Positions 53,061 to 63,898 are shown, numbered from the stretch's first letter. The stretch is 64,000 nt of DNA from Marinobacter zhejiangensis (GCF_900114775.1 NZ_FOUE01000003.1:577019-641018), one strand, 5' to 3'. The notes: generated by a model from the sequence alone, not told the origin. Numbers and translations: made by a program.

Positions 53061-53537
53061 TTGGTAAGAGAACGTCACAACGAAGATCCGGAACATCGAG
53101 CGAAGTCGGCGGCATTGCGATTGCTTGCCAGGCGAGAGCACAGTCGCTTTGAGCTGACACTTAAGCTTCGGCAGCGAAAGCTGGAGTCACCCGTTATTGA
53201 GTCGGTACTGGACGAGTTTGAGTCTGAGGGCTGGTTAAGCGATGAGCGGTTTGCCGAGGTCTATACTCGAAGTCGGGTTGATCAGGGTTACGGCCCCCTG
53301 AGAATTCGGGCGGAATTGCAACAAAAAGGAATTCGCTTTATTCCGGAGAGCCTTTCTGAAATACCTGAAAGCCAATGGCTGGAGATGGCCCTGGCCATGA
53401 GAGCCCGAAAGTACGGGTTGAGTGATCTGAGCGAAGACTGGCCTGCGCGGGCAAAGCAGGCCCGCTTCCTGAGTCAGCGGGGATTCAGCGCGGATCAGGT
53501 TGAACAGGCACTGTTGCAAAGTAGAGAGAGCGAATAA
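53061..53537 (+). CDS. recX: RecX-type recombination regulator
   Basis: A 158-residue RecX protein built of three-helix repeats: LRLLARREHSRFELTLKLRQR, VLDEFESEGWLSDERFAEVYTRSR and RIRAELQQKGI. RecX binds RecA filaments and limits their activity. I prefer the TTG at 53061 with GGGAAGAG upstream; another TTG nine codons earlier is also in frame. recA is not beside it, which is unusual. Confidence 0.87.
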   Translation: MVRERHNEDPEHRAKSAALRLLARREHSRFELTLKLRQRKLESPVIESVLDEFESEGWLSDERFAEVYTRSRVDQGYGPLRIRAELQQKGIRFIPESLSEIPESQWLEMALAMRARKYGLSDLSEDWPARAKQARFLSQRGFSADQVEQALLQSRESE

Positions 53538-53585
53538 CTTCAGGGAGCCCAAGGGCACCCCCAAACTGCTTCCAGGGTTACCGAG

Positions 53586-55094
53586 TTACAGGGTTGGAGG
53601 CGTCATGCCTAGATCCCGGGGTAGCGATGCTCGTTCCTCGGTAGCCAGTGTCTGCTCGGCCAACGGGTCGTCGGTGAGCGCGGGAAGGTCTTGGCTGGCC
53701 ACCTGTTCAGTGGCCTGGGCTGGGTCTTTCATCCACGCCAGAACGTCGTAATAGCGGCGGATATTCTGCACGTAGATGACTGGCTCATGGCCGCGGGCGT
53801 AGCCGAAACGGGTTTTTGAGTACCATTCCTTTTGAGCCAGCAGCGGCAGGAATTCCTTTACGTCCATCCAGCGGTCCGGGTTCCTGCCGGCGGCCTCTGT
53901 GAGTTTGCGGGCGTCTTCCAGGTGACCAAAACCGACGTTATAGGATGCCAGCGCAAACCAGGTACGGTCCGGCTCCTGAATGCGCTCGGGAATCCGGTCG
54001 TACACCATGCTGAAATAACGGGCACCGCCGTCAACGCTCTGTTCTGGGTCAAGACGGTTGTCGATACCGACGTAGTCTGCGGTGTTCCTGGTCAGCATCA
54101 TCATGCCGCGAACACCTGTCGGCGACACTGCATTGGGGCGCCAGTGGGATTCCTGGTATCCAATCGCTGCCAGCAGGCGCCAGTCCAGTTCGTTTTCCTG
54201 GGCATAGTCACGGAACAGGCTTTCATAACGGGGCAGGCGGTTGCGGACGTGGTGAACAAACGTGCGTGCGCCGACATAGTTCAGGCGGTCCAGGTGCCCG
54301 TAATAACGCTCCTTGAGCTGGGCGAGGGTGCCATCGGTTTCGAGTACGCTGAAAAATCCCTGTGCAGCCTCGTAGAGCGATGCGTCCTGTTCGGCAGGCA
54401 GAAGCCAAGCCAGACTTTCCGGCTCATTCAGGGTGAAGGCTTCTTTCACAGCAGGGAAGAATACGTGATTGATGGCCAGTTCGTTCGAGGCAACAATGGC
54501 TAGCTGGAGCTCGCCGGATTCGATGCGTTCCAGCAGGCCCGCGGCATCCAGTTCAGGGTGCTGTTGCCAGGTTAAATCTGGATAGTCCGCCTTAAGCTCG
54601 TTGAGGTACCGGGCATGGTTGCTGTTGGCAATCACATGAATAGGGGTATCGACCAGATCGCCAATGCTTTGTGGTTTGGGCAGGTCACGGTTGTAGATGA
54701 CAACGGACTGGGACTTCAGGCCGATGGGAACGGCACGGAAACGGTCGGTGTAGTCCGGGCTATCGGTCAGTCCTGCCAAACCAATATGGGCATAATTACG
54801 GTCAAGAACCGACAAGATCTCAGTATTGTCGTCGGCAACCCGTACCCTTAACTCTACGCCAAGTGAATCGGCAAATCGTTTGGCGAGCTCATATTCGAAC
54901 CCGGTCGGGCCGTCCCTGTCTTCGTAATAGATTGACGGAGCGTTACGGGTGATAACATGAAGCACACCCTCGGAGCGGATCTCTTCAAGTGTAGAAGGTC
55001 TGGAGCAACCGCTGGCCAACGCAACAACGCTGGCGATTGCCAGCAAGCAAGCACCTGTTCGGAAGTGTTTCAGTTGTGGCATAAGAGTCATCAT
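53586..55094 (-). CDS. mltF: Membrane-bound lytic murein transglycosylase F
   Basis: A 502-residue lipoprotein-like enzyme (lipobox LASGC ending near residue 30). The N-terminal solute-binding-like domain spans about 40-270; the lysozyme-like domain follows with catalytic Glu in GYQESHWRPNAVSPTGVRGMMML. MltF cleaves peptidoglycan leaving 1,6-anhydro ends. The ATG at 55094 has AAGGA seven bases upstream; a TTG two codons earlier overlaps it. It is divergent from purL as in Pseudomonas. Confidence 0.94.
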   Translation of the reverse strand: MMTLMPQLKHFRTGACLLAIASVVALASGCSRPSTLEEIRSEGVLHVITRNAPSIYYEDRDGPTGFEYELAKRFADSLGVELRVRVADDNTEILSVLDRNYAHIGLAGLTDSPDYTDRFRAVPIGLKSQSVVIYNRDLPKPQSIGDLVDTPIHVIANSNHARYLNELKADYPDLTWQQHPELDAAGLLERIESGELQLAIVASNELAINHVFFPAVKEAFTLNEPESLAWLLPAEQDASLYEAAQGFFSVLETDGTLAQLKERYYGHLDRLNYVGARTFVHHVRNRLPRYESLFRDYAQENELDWRLLAAIGYQESHWRPNAVSPTGVRGMMMLTRNTADYVGIDNRLDPEQSVDGGARYFSMVYDRIPERIQEPDRTWFALASYNVGFGHLEDARKLTEAAGRNPDRWMDVKEFLPLLAQKEWYSKTRFGYARGHEPVIYVQNIRRYYDVLAWMKDPAQATEQVASQDLPALTDDPLAEQTLATEERASLPRDLGMTPPTL

Positions 55095-55624
55095 CGCCAA
55101 ATCCTTAGTCTCCCGTACGGCATTTCCGAGGGTTCAACACGCCAGTCTGAATCGCTTTTTCCTTTTTTTACAAAAGCTTGGCTTGTCGAGTGAGCTCTAG
55201 AAGAACGCGGGGTAAACTGTCCATGTCCACCGAAATGATCTCGCAAGTCCGTGAGCCAGGTCAATCTTGCTGTTCGAAAACTATGCAAAACTATGTCAAC
55301 TGTATATTCCTTAAACAGTTAGTTCTGTGGCTTCCCTGACCACAATTACCTGTCTGTATAGCCCTTGTTACAGGTATAGCTCATTTTTGTTGGGCGGAAC
55401 CATAATCGGGAGATCGGTCCAACGGGTCTATAGGCCATTTTGCTAGTGCGGGGCCGGACTGGTGGAAATCCACAGGTCGTTTGGGGTGTTAGTCGGAGTT
55501 TCGTCTCTGTATCCCCACGTCGCTTTCCAGTATCATTGCGCCCGTTCAGATCAAAGCGGTCCCGGTGACGTTTGCCAACCAGGACGTTCCTGATTCCCAG
55601 ATTAGCGTGATACAGGTTTAGACC
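55095..55624. other. Long region between mltF and purL
   Basis: 530 bases without a convincing gene. It holds inverted repeats: AACTGT...ACAGTT at about 55299-55321, CCTGT...ACAGG at about 55350-55376, and TGGA-AA-TCCA near 55462. A half-site like the PurR operator (ACGTTTGC) occurs near 55567. The leader of purL is therefore long and may be regulated, but no riboswitch could be recognised. Confidence 0.4.
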
Positions 55625-58600
55625 ATGCTGGAACTTCGCGGCGCTCCTGCGCTCTCGCCTTTCCGTTCTCAGAAACTGCTTGCCCAAATTCAGGCCATCG
55701 CGCCAGAGGTGGAGCATGTTTACGCTGAGTTCATGCACTTTTGCGATATGGACGACGCCCTGTCGCCGACGGAGCAACAGGTCCTTGACCGATTGCTCAC
55801 CTACGGCCCCAGTGTGCCGGCAGAACAGCCTGAAGGCATCCTCTTCCTGGTCGTTCCCCGCCCGGGTACCTTATCACCATGGTCCAGTAAGGCCACGGAT
55901 ATTGCCCGCAATTGCGGTCTGAAGCAGATTCGTCGCATTGAGCGGGGTACTGCGTACTATGTGACGGCGTCCGAGAAACTTGGGTTGGACCGTCGCGAGC
56001 AGATTGCCGCGTTGCTTCATGACCGGATGACCCAGAAAGTTTTCCACGAGACGGGCGGTGCCGAGTTGTTGTTCAACCGGGAAGAGCCAAGACCGCTGAA
56101 TGCCGTGGCCATTCTGTCCGGTGGCCGTAAGGCGCTGGAAGAGGCCAATCATACCCTTGGTCTGGCCTTGGCCGACGATGAGATTGATTACCTGGTCAGC
56201 GCGTTCCAGGGCCTCGAACGAGACCCGACTGACGTCGAGTTGATGATGTTTGCCCAGGCGAACTCCGAGCATTGCCGCCACAAGATTTTCAATGCGTCCT
56301 GGGATATTGATGGTGAAGCCCAGGAAAAATCGTTGTTTGCGATGATTCGTAACACTTTCGAGATGAACAGCGAAGGTGTGCTCTCGGCGTACAAAGATAA
56401 CGCGTCTGTAATTGAAGGCAGTCGAGGTGGGCGGTTCTTCCCGAACCCGGAAACCGGGGTCTACGAATATAATGAGGAAGATATTCATATCCTCATGAAG
56501 GTTGAGACCCATAACCACCCGACGGCCATTTCGCCATTTGCCGGCTCGGCGACGGGCTCCGGCGGAGAAATCCGTGATGAGGGCGCAACCGGCCGTGGTT
56601 CCAAGCCAAAAGCCGGCCTGACTGGCTTTACCGTGTCCAACCTCAATATTCCGGGGGATGAGCAGCCCTGGGAAGGTGGCTATGGTAAGCCTGAGCGGAT
56701 TGCCTCTGCCCTCGACATCATGATTGAGGGGCCGATTGGTGGTGCTGCATTCAACAACGAATTTGGTCGTCCCAACCTGGCGGGCTATTTCCGGACGTTC
56801 GAAGAAAGCGTAGCCGGACCGGCTGGTGATGAGGTGCGGGGATACCACAAACCGATCATGATTGCTGGCGGTTTGGGGAACATTCGCCCCGAGCATGTTG
56901 AAAAGGGCAGCATTCCCGTCGGAGCCAAGCTGATCGTGCTGGGCGGCCCGTCCATGTTGATCGGCCTGGGGGGCGGCGCTGCGTCGTCCATGGATTCTGG
57001 GTCCAGCCATGAAAACCTGGATTTTGCGTCTGTACAGCGTGATAACCCAGAAATGGAGCGCCGCTGCCAGGAAGTGATCGACCGCTGCTGGCAGATGGGT
57101 AACAGCAACCCGATTTGTTTCATCCACGACGTAGGGGCCGGTGGTCTGTCAAACGCCATGCCTGAACTCGTCAAGGATGGTGGTCGAGGTGGTAAGTTCG
57201 AGTTGCGGGACATTCCCAACGACGAACCCGGCATGTCACCGCTGGAAATCTGGTGTAACGAGTCCCAGGAACGCTACGTTATGGCGGTCGCGCCGGAGAA
57301 CCTGGAGCGCTTTGACGAGATTTGCCGCCGTGAGCGTTGCCCTTATGCGGTCATCGGCGAAGCCACCGAGGAAATGCACCTCGAACTGGCGGACTCCTAC
57401 TTCAATGACAGTGCCGTCGATCTGCCGATGGACGTGCTGTTTGGCAAGCCGCCGAAGATGCATCGCAGCGTTGCACGTTCGTCTTTCACCAAGCCGATCT
57501 TTGATAGTTCTCAGATCGACCTGAACGACGCGATCCGGCGGGTTCTGCGTTTGCCATCGGTTGGTAGCAAGAGCTTCCTGATCACCATTGGCGACCGTAC
57601 CATCACCGGTCTGGTTGCCCGGGATCAGATGGTTGGACCGTGGCAGGTGCCGGTGAGTGATGTGGCCGTGACCGCCACCTCGTTTGATGTCCATACCGGT
57701 GAGGCGATGGCCATGGGCGAGCGGACACCGGTGGCTACCATCGATGCGCCGGCCTCTGGTCGTATGGCGGTGGGTGAGGTGATTACCAACCTCGCAGCGG
57801 CATCCATTGAAAAGCTGTCCAACATCCGCCTCTCTGCCAACTGGATGGCCGCAGCCGGCCACCCCGGCGAAGATGAAAATCTTTATGAAACCGTGAAAGC
57901 GGTCGGTATGGAGCTGTGTCCGCAGCTGGGCATTACCATCCCGGTGGGCAAAGACTCCATGTCCATGAAGACCGTTTGGGAAGAGGATAATGGCGAGCAG
58001 AAGAGCGTGACTGCGCCGCTGTCTCTCGTTATCAGTGGTTTCTCTCCAGTAACGGACGTTCGCAAGACCCTGACGCCTGAGCTGCGCACTGACGCTGGCG
58101 AAACAGACCTGATCCTGGTCGACCTCGCTGCCGGCCAGAACCGCCTTGGTGGATCCGCACTTGCTCAGGTATACCGTCAAGTTGGTGCTGTTGCGCCAGA
58201 CCTGGATGACCCTGAGGACATCAAGGCATTTTTCGCTGTGATTCAGGGGCTGAACGGTGACGGAAAACTGCTGTCGTACCACGATCGGTCTGATGGCGGC
58301 ATGTTTGTCACCCTGGTCGAGATGGCGTTTGCCGGCCATACCGGCATCGACATCAAGCTGGACGGTCTGGCCGAACTTCCGAGCCAGTTTGCCCGGGAAA
58401 TGTTTAACGAAGAACTGGGTGCGGTTATCCAGGTTCGCCGTGAAGACACCGAGTTTGTATTGCAGCAGTTCTCCGGCGCCGGATTGGGCGAGCACACGTC
58501 TGTGATTGGTACGCTCAATGATGAAGACCGTGTGCGTTTCTCCTTCGGTGGCGAAGACATCGTTGATGAAGCTCGCTCCGAACTCCAGCGCCTGTGGTCC

Positions 58601-59530
58601 GAGACCAGTTACCAGGTGCAATCGCTGCGCGACAATGCTGAATGCGCTCAGGAGGAGTTCGATAACATTCTTGATGTCGAGGACCCGGGCCTGAATGCGG
58701 CGCTCACCTTTGACCTGAACGATGACGTCGCTGCGCCTTACATTGCCAAAGGTGTTCGCCCACGAGTTGCGGTACTGCGGGAGCAGGGCGTTAATGGGCA
58801 GGTCGAAATGGCGGCGGCATTTGATCGCGCCGGCTTTGAGTCCGTTGACGTGCACATGAGCGACATGCTGTCAGGTCGAGTTAGCTTGGAAGGCTTCAGC
58901 GCATTTGTAGCCTGTGGCGGCTTCTCCTACGGTGACGTATTGGGAGCTGGCGAAGGTTGGGCGAAATCCATTCTGTTCAACGAGCGTGTCCGGGATCAGT
59001 TTGCTGAATTCTTCCGCCGGAACGACACCCTGGCTCTGGGAGTGTGTAACGGTTGTCAGATGCTGTCGAACCTCCATGAGTTGATTCCGGGCAGCGAAGG
59101 CTGGCCCCGCTTTGTCCGTAATCAGTCCGAGCAGTTTGAAGCTCGCCTGGTGATGGCTGAGGTAATGCCTTCCAAGTCGGCGTTCCTTGAAGGAATGGCC
59201 GGGTCCCGGATGCCCATCGCGGTCGCGCATGGCGAAGGTCGGGTTGAGTTTGGTGCCGGCGGTTCCGCCGCGCAGTTGACGGAGTCAGGACAGGTGGCCC
59301 TTCGCTACGTTGATAACCGTGGCCAGGCGACTGAGCGCTATCCGTTCAACCCGAATGGCTCGCAGGCTGGCATTACCGGTGTCACCAACGCCGATGGCCG
59401 GGTGACCATTATGATGCCTCACCCCGAGCGGGTGTTCCGCGCCGCGCAATACTCCTGGGGGCCTCAGGAGTGGTTGGAAGACGCGCCTTGGATGCGGATG
59501 TTCCGCAATGCTCGTCGGTGGTTTGACTAA
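55625..59530 (+). CDS. purL: Phosphoribosylformylglycinamidine synthase
   Basis: A 1301-residue single-chain enzyme (E. coli 1295) of purine synthesis that makes FGAM from FGAR, ATP and glutamine. The AIRS-like synthase domains span about 170-1000 ([32 protein letters not shown]). The C-terminal glutamine amidotransferase has nucleophile Cys1141 (GVCNGCQ), with His and Glu in PHPER. It is divergent from mltF and followed by a strong terminator. Confidence 0.97.
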   Translation: MLELRGAPALSPFRSQKLLAQIQAIAPEVEHVYAEFMHFCDMDDALSPTEQQVLDRLLTYGPSVPAEQPEGILFLVVPRPGTLSPWSSKATDIARNCGLKQIRRIERGTAYYVTASEKLGLDRREQIAALLHDRMTQKVFHETGGAELLFNREEPRPLNAVAILSGGRKALEEANHTLGLALADDEIDYLVSAFQGLERDPTDVELMMFAQANSEHCRHKIFNASWDIDGEAQEKSLFAMIRNTFEMNSEGVLSAYKDNASVIEGSRGGRFFPNPETGVYEYNEEDIHILMKVETHNHPTAISPFAGSATGSGGEIRDEGATGRGSKPKAGLTGFTVSNLNIPGDEQPWEGGYGKPERIASALDIMIEGPIGGAAFNNEFGRPNLAGYFRTFEESVAGPAGDEVRGYHKPIMIAGGLGNIRPEHVEKGSIPVGAKLIVLGGPSMLIGLGGGAASSMDSGSSHENLDFASVQRDNPEMERRCQEVIDRCWQMGNSNPICFIHDVGAGGLSNAMPELVKDGGRGGKFELRDIPNDEPGMSPLEIWCNESQERYVMAVAPENLERFDEICRRERCPYAVIGEATEEMHLELADSYFNDSAVDLPMDVLFGKPPKMHRSVARSSFTKPIFDSSQIDLNDAIRRVLRLPSVGSKSFLITIGDRTITGLVARDQMVGPWQVPVSDVAVTATSFDVHTGEAMAMGERTPVATIDAPASGRMAVGEVITNLAAASIEKLSNIRLSANWMAAAGHPGEDENLYETVKAVGMELCPQLGITIPVGKDSMSMKTVWEEDNGEQKSVTAPLSLVISGFSPVTDVRKTLTPELRTDAGETDLILVDLAAGQNRLGGSALAQVYRQVGAVAPDLDDPEDIKAFFAVIQGLNGDGKLLSYHDRSDGGMFVTLVEMAFAGHTGIDIKLDGLAELPSQFAREMFNEELGAVIQVRREDTEFVLQQFSGAGLGEHTSVIGTLNDEDRVRFSFGGEDIVDEARSELQRLWSETSYQVQSLRDNAECAQEEFDNILDVEDPGLNAALTFDLNDDVAAPYIAKGVRPRVAVLREQGVNGQVEMAAAFDRAGFESVDVHMSDMLSGRVSLEGFSAFVACGGFSYGDVLGAGEGWAKSILFNERVRDQFAEFFRRNDTLALGVCNGCQMLSNLHELIPGSEGWPRFVRNQSEQFEARLVMAEVMPSKSAFLEGMAGSRMPIAVAHGEGRVEFGAGGSAAQLTESGQVALRYVDNRGQATERYPFNPNGSQAGITGVTNADGRVTIMMPHPERVFRAAQYSWGPQEWLEDAPWMRMFRNARRWFD

Positions 59531-59550
59531 CCCTCAACGGGTGAACTAAA

Positions 59551-59599
59551 ACCGGTCATGGGCTGCTTCAGATTGGAGCAGCCCATGACCGGTTTTTTT
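59551..59599 (+). terminator. Rho-independent terminator after purL
   Basis: A perfect 17-bp stem (59551-59567 with 59577-59593), 9-base loop and a T tract. Confidence 0.92.
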
Positions 59600-60042
59600 G
59601 TGGCGTGGGGTAACGAGCTGCGTTACCACCTGTATCATCGTGGCTGACTAAGGATGCTTTGCCACTGGTTCGTCGAATAATGGGAGCTTTTTTGTCAATA
59701 ATCCGAGTCACGAAGTGAAATATACGTGGAATTTTCTCTTGACTATTCCTTTTTATGCACACTTACGGTGCTCAGTTGTACGAGCGATGAACAACTCTTC
59801 ATTCTTTAGGCTATTTTTTGTCGTGCAATCATAACCTATTGATAATTAACGATTATAATTAGACGGCGAAATTGTCGCCAATTTGTCTAAAGCTCAGTAA
59901 TGGTGGGGGCTTGGGGGGGATTCTCAAAAAGTATCCCCAGAGTTATCCACAGAAACTGTGGGTAAGTTTCTAACTGATTAATCTGAGCAAAAAATGTTCA
60001 GGCTGTTGGCCTCTGAATGCCTCTGATTGTGGAGATAGGATT
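59600..60042. other. AT-rich region before the YqfO-like gene
   Basis: About 440 bases with no gene visible. It becomes AT-rich around 59740-59860, has a GGCGA-AATTG-TCGCC hairpin near 59867-59881, and then the DnaA-box palindrome at 59943-59965. Confidence 0.5.
59943..59965. promoter_or_regulatory. Inverted pair of DnaA boxes
   Basis: TTATCCACA (59943-59951) is a consensus DnaA box and TGTGGGTAA (59957-59965) is its near-complement on the other strand, with a 5-base spacer. A degenerate third copy (GTATCCCCA) lies just upstream, at about 59930-59938, next to an AT-rich stretch. This could regulate the following gene or bind DnaA for other reasons. Confidence 0.55.
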
Positions 60043-60354
60043 GTGTATAAGTTGTGCTATTTCGTTCCTGAGAGCCATTTGGAGCAAACCAAGCGAGCTC
60101 TGTTTGAGGTGGGGGCCGGTAAGATTGGTGATTACGACGCTTGTGCCTGGCAATGCCTTGGACAAGGCCAGTTTCGGCCCTTAGACGGCAGTCAGCCGTT
60201 TATAGGTGAGCGGGGTGAGGTTCAGCTGGTCGACGAATACAAAGTTGAGCTGGTCTGTTCGGATGCCTTGATTCGCCGGGCCCTGGATGCGCTTAAGGCC
60301 GCGCACCCTTACGAGGAGCCCGCTTACGAGGTGTTCAGGCTAGAAGAGTTTTAA
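60043..60354 (+). CDS. YqfO/NIF3-like small protein
   Basis: A 103-residue protein of the YqfO family, equivalent to the inserted domain of NIF3-type proteins (CYFVPESHLEQTKRALFEVGAGKIGDYDACAWQ; HPYEEPAYEVFRL). It resembles the CutA/PII fold. Function unknown. The start is GTG at 60043, with GGAG upstream. Confidence 0.88.
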   Translation: MYKLCYFVPESHLEQTKRALFEVGAGKIGDYDACAWQCLGQGQFRPLDGSQPFIGERGEVQLVDEYKVELVCSDALIRRALDALKAAHPYEEPAYEVFRLEEF

Positions 60355-60359
60355 GGTAC

Positions 60360-60911
60360 TTAACCGGCTTTTCGGGTGGGCTGAAAGCGGATATCGCTGA
60401 CGTGCAGTGGGAAATGATCCTGCTCCCGGTCGGCGATAAAGTATTCCAGCGTCTGCCTTACGGTTGGGAATGAAATTTCATCCCACGGAATCTCGTCGAT
60501 ACTGAATAGCTGGCTTTCAAGGGACTCTTCGCCGGCACCGTACGATCCATTCTTCAGCGTAGCGCGATAGAACATGTGTACCTGGTCGATGTGCGGGACA
60601 TGGATGACGGTATAAAGCCCTTCAATATTTACTTCCGCCAACGCTTCTTCCCAGGTTTCCCTGGCGGCGGCCTCGTTGGTTGTTTCAGAGTTTTCCATAA
60701 AACCTGCGGGAAGCGTCCAGTAGCCATAGCGGGGCTCAATCGCTCTACGGCAGAGTAGAATCTTTCCGTCCCAGACCGGGACGGTTCCCGCAACGATCCG
60801 TGGATTCTGGTAGTGTATGGTCTCGCAGTTCGGGCAGACGTACCGATGCCGATTGTCTCCCTCGGGAATTTTGTGTTCTACCGAGTGGCCGCAACTGCTG
60901 CAGTATTTCAT
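60360..60911 (-). CDS. Nudix hydrolase with N-terminal zinc ribbon
   Basis: A 183-residue Nudix protein. Cys4, Cys7, Cys26 and Cys29 form a zinc ribbon. The Nudix box (GFMENSETTNEAAARETWEEALAEV) has the REUXEE core, but the Gly of EExGU is changed. It hydrolyses a nucleoside diphosphate derivative, substrate unknown. It converges on the YqfO-like gene and is divergent from another Nudix gene. Confidence 0.88.
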   Translation of the reverse strand: MKYCSSCGHSVEHKIPEGDNRHRYVCPNCETIHYQNPRIVAGTVPVWDGKILLCRRAIEPRYGYWTLPAGFMENSETTNEAAARETWEEALAEVNIEGLYTVIHVPHIDQVHMFYRATLKNGSYGAGEESLESQLFSIDEIPWDEISFPTVRQTLEYFIADREQDHFPLHVSDIRFQPTRKAG

Positions 60912-61006
60912 TGAATTCCTCGTATACTTTTTACTGTGGATTCCAGTTTATCTGGCTCGCCCGGATCTGTCTCACCCTATCCGGTGTTGTTTGTTGGAGA
61001 TGTGCC

Positions 61007-61591
61007 TTGCGTGACCTTTTGACCCGCCAATTGGCGGACTACGCACCCCGCCAATTGGCGTTGGATTATCCGGAAGCCGGGATTCTGTTGCCGGTAACCA
61101 ACTCACCGGGTAACCCGGAAATCGTACTGACGCTGCGGTCATCGAATCTCTCTACTCATAGCGGCCAGGTGGCTTTTCCTGGTGGGAAGCGTGATGTGGG
61201 GGATCGCTCGCTGGCTGATACGGCGTTGAGGGAAAGTCATGAGGAGATAGGTCTGCAGCCGGAAGTGGTTGAGATTATCGCCCCGCTTAGCCAGGTCATG
61301 TCTCGTCATGGGATTCTTGTAACACCATACGTAGGGTTGATCCCGGATGAGGTGAGGCTGTTGGCAAATCCCGGTGAGATTGACAGCATTTTCAAAGTGC
61401 CTATCGATTTTTTTCTGGCTGATCAGCGTGAAAGGACCGATGCCATCACGTTTATGAATCATGTCTACCACGTGCCGTGCTATCGCTGGGACCGCTACCA
61501 GATCTGGGGGTTGTCGGCTGTGGTGCTGGTCGATTTTCTCAATGCTGTGTACGATGCCGGCATTGATTTGTTGGAACCGCCTGCCGTCTGA
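61007..61591 (+). CDS. Nudix hydrolase, CoA pyrophosphatase-like
   Basis: A 194-residue Nudix protein of the NudL/YeaB type with the CoA-linked segment [21 protein letters not shown] and a Nudix box ending RESHEEIGL. Family members cleave CoA to phosphopantetheine and 3',5'-ADP. I start it at the TTG at 61007, with GGAGA six bases upstream; the frame is open further up but that part overlaps the divergent Nudix gene. Confidence 0.85.
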   Translation: MRDLLTRQLADYAPRQLALDYPEAGILLPVTNSPGNPEIVLTLRSSNLSTHSGQVAFPGGKRDVGDRSLADTALRESHEEIGLQPEVVEIIAPLSQVMSRHGILVTPYVGLIPDEVRLLANPGEIDSIFKVPIDFFLADQRERTDAITFMNHVYHVPCYRWDRYQIWGLSAVVLVDFLNAVYDAGIDLLEPPAV

Positions 61592-61602
61592 GGAGAATAT
61601 CT

Positions 61603-62130
61603 ATGTTGTATGAGTTGCCTGGTCGTATTCCAGAATTGCGTGGGACGGGGCAGTTTATTGCTGAAAACGCGACGGTTGTCGGGAGTGTTGTACTCGAGGC
61701 TCAGTGCAGTGTCTGGTTTAACGTGGTGATTCGGGGTGACAACGACCTGATCGTCATTGGGCCGGAAACCAACGTTCAGGATGGTTCCGTGTTGCATACC
61801 GATTCCGGTGTTCCGCTCACATTGGGGCGAGGGGTTACGGTCGGCCACAAGGCCATGCTGCATGGCTGTGAGGTGGGTGACTACTCCCTGATTGGTATTA
61901 ATGCGGTGGTGCTGAACGGTGCCAAGATTGGAAAGCACTGCCTGATTGGCGCCAACACCTTGATCCCGGAAGGGATGGTGGTTCCCGATGGCTCCATGGT
62001 GATTGGCTCGCCCGGTAAAATCAAAAAGGAGCTCAGTGACGAGCACAGGAAGATGCTGGAACTCAGTGCCGCTCATTATGTGCAGAATGCGGAACGCTAC
62101 CTGACTGGTTTGAAACGGGTGGAGTGTTGA
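61603..62130 (+). CDS. Gamma carbonic anhydrase-like protein (YrdA type)
   Basis: A 175-residue left-handed beta-helix protein with hexapeptide repeats ([52 protein letters not shown]). His ligands for metal appear in [12 protein letters not shown]. Carbonic anhydrase activity is uncertain in this subgroup. It follows the Nudix gene after 11 bases. Confidence 0.9.
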   Translation: MLYELPGRIPELRGTGQFIAENATVVGSVVLEAQCSVWFNVVIRGDNDLIVIGPETNVQDGSVLHTDSGVPLTLGRGVTVGHKAMLHGCEVGDYSLIGINAVVLNGAKIGKHCLIGANTLIPEGMVVPDGSMVIGSPGKIKKELSDEHRKMLELSAAHYVQNAERYLTGLKRVEC

Positions 62131-62131
62131 T

Positions 62132-62314
62132 ATGTCGGTTGCGGAAAAAGTACGCTCACCTTGTGTAAGCGTGTGTGCGTTGGATGCCGATGATATCTGT
62201 ATCGGTTGCCACCGCAGTGGTGATGAGATACTTCGCTGGACCCAGATGAACGATCACGAGCGTCGAGAGGTGCTCGAGCGGGTGGCAGAGCGGGAACGAC
62301 ATGCGTTGCTTTGA
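62132..62314 (+). CDS. DUF1289 small cysteine-rich protein
   Basis: A 60-residue protein with Cys11, Cys15, Cys23 and Cys26 (PCVSVCALD..CIGCHR), the DUF1289 pattern, and a helical C-terminus. It may bind a metal or an iron-sulfur centre. It starts one base after the YrdA-type gene stop. Confidence 0.88.
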   Translation: MSVAEKVRSPCVSVCALDADDICIGCHRSGDEILRWTQMNDHERREVLERVAERERHALL

Positions 62315-62367
62315 ACTTCCCAACGCGACAGATGAACTGGTAAATCAGATTTTTTGGAGACGATAAC

Positions 62368-63564
62368 GTGACAAATGATGCAGCGCTCAGCCTTGGAACT
62401 CCTCTGAAGGACGGTGCCTATCGGGTATTGTTGTGTGGTTCCGGTGAACTGGGTAAAGAGGTTGTCATCGAGCTTCAGCGCCTTGGCGTAGAGGTTATTG
62501 CGGTTGATCGTTATGCCGGCGCCCCGGCCATGCAGGTCGCCCATCGAAGTCACGTTATCGATATGCTCGATGCAGAAGCGCTGCGGAAAGTCATCGAATT
62601 GGAGCGCCCGAATCTGGTTGTACCTGAAATTGAGGCGATTGCGACTCCAGAGTTGGTAAAACTGGAAGAGGAAGGTTGCCGAATTGTACCCACGGCCCGT
62701 GCGGTAAACCTGACCATGAATCGCGAAGGCATTCGCCGCCTTGCGGCTGAAGAGCTGGGGGTGCCGACGTCCCCCTACCGGTTCGCGGATTCTGAGGAGG
62801 CGTTCCGTGAGGCGGTTCAGGAAATTGGTCTGCCTTTAGTGGTTAAGCCGGTGATGAGTTCCTCGGGGAAGGGGCAAAGCACTGTTCGCACCGAGCAGGA
62901 TATTGAACCTGCCTGGGCGTATGCCCAGACCGGCGGGCGGGCAGGAAAGGGGCGTGTCATTGTTGAGGGTTTTGTTGATTTTGATTACGAAATTACCTTG
63001 CTGACTGTGCAGCATGCGGGTGGTACAAGTTTTTGTGACCCTATTGGACACCACCAGGAAGATGGCGACTACCGAGAGTCGTGGCAGCCTCAGCCCATGA
63101 GTGAGAAAGCACTGGCTCGTTCTCGTGAAATAGCTGCCGCGGTTACTGAGAACCTCGGTGGGTATGGTGTTTACGGGGTGGAACTGTTTATTAAAGGTGA
63201 CGAGGTCTATTTCTCTGAAGTGTCGCCGCGCCCTCATGATACTGGCCTGGTTACGCTTGTTTCTCAGGATCTTTCTGAATTTGCACTTCATGCGCGAGCC
63301 ATTCTCGGTTTGCCGGTTCCCGCTATCCGTCAGCTGGGGCCTTCGGCGTCTTCTGTGATTTTGCCGCAGGGGGAGTCTGGCGCGCCGAGTTACTCGGGGC
63401 TTGAAAAAGCGCTTGCGGAACCCGATGTTCAACTTAGGTTGTTTGGGAAGCCAGAATTGCAGGGTCGCCGTCGGATGGGGGTGGCGCTGGCGAAAGGAGA
63501 GAGTATAGAGCAGGCTCGTGAAAAGGCGTGCCGTTCGTCTGCTGCTATAGATGTGCATCTGTAA
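62368..63564 (+). CDS. purT: Formate-dependent GAR transformylase
   Basis: A 398-residue ATP-grasp enzyme (E. coli PurT 392) that makes formyl-GAR from GAR, formate and ATP. Marks: [32 protein letters not shown], and SPRPHDTG. The start is GTG at 62368 with GGAGA seven bases upstream. It is the last gene before the rRNA promoters. Confidence 0.96.
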   Translation: MTNDAALSLGTPLKDGAYRVLLCGSGELGKEVVIELQRLGVEVIAVDRYAGAPAMQVAHRSHVIDMLDAEALRKVIELERPNLVVPEIEAIATPELVKLEEEGCRIVPTARAVNLTMNREGIRRLAAEELGVPTSPYRFADSEEAFREAVQEIGLPLVVKPVMSSSGKGQSTVRTEQDIEPAWAYAQTGGRAGKGRVIVEGFVDFDYEITLLTVQHAGGTSFCDPIGHHQEDGDYRESWQPQPMSEKALARSREIAAAVTENLGGYGVYGVELFIKGDEVYFSEVSPRPHDTGLVTLVSQDLSEFALHARAILGLPVPAIRQLGPSASSVILPQGESGAPSYSGLEKALAEPDVQLRLFGKPELQGRRRMGVALAKGESIEQAREKACRSSAAIDVHL

Positions 63565-63604
63565 CGCGTTTTCAGGCTTTTTTTAAATTAGTTTGAAACT
63601 CCCG

Positions 63605-63632
63605 TTGACAGCCTCGCTGAGGTCTGTAGAAT
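63605..63632 (+). promoter_or_regulatory. rRNA operon promoter 1
   Basis: TTGACA (63605-63610) and TAGAAT (63627-63632) with a 16-base spacer, followed by a GC-rich discriminator (GCGCACC). Confidence 0.85.
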
Positions 63633-63738
63633 GCGCACCACTTTCGAGGGACAAGCCGCTGAGGTGGGTTGGAAATCGAAATGCAACTGGCTGAAAGTAT
63701 TGAGAATTTTGAGTTTTCGAAATCTTCAAAATCAGCGG

Positions 63739-63766
63739 TTGACAAGGGGTCGGGTTGCTGTAGAAT
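63739..63766 (+). promoter_or_regulatory. rRNA operon promoter 2
   Basis: TTGACA (63739-63744) and TAGAAT (63761-63766) with a 16-base spacer and discriminator GCGCGCC. Confidence 0.87.
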
Positions 63767-63840
63767 GCGCGCCTCCTTGAACGAGGAAGCCGGTTGGTTT
63801 CGGCAGTTTTCGGGTCACGAAAACGACTGAAAATAAACGG

Positions 63841-63868
63841 TTGACAAGGTAGCGGTTCACTGTAGAAT
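63841..63868 (+). promoter_or_regulatory. rRNA operon promoter 3
   Basis: TTGACA (63841-63846) and TAGAAT (63863-63868) with a 16-base spacer and discriminator ACGCGGCC, about 30 bases before boxA. Confidence 0.87.
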
Positions 63869-63898
63869 ACGCGGCCTTGATTGAGCAACGGCTCAAAC

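Noticed and set aside
63583..63888. A 101-codon minus-strand frame across the rRNA promoters with repeated YSxPxPCQP segments
   Set aside because: The repeated peptides are only the complement of the repeated promoter elements TTGACA and TAGAAT.
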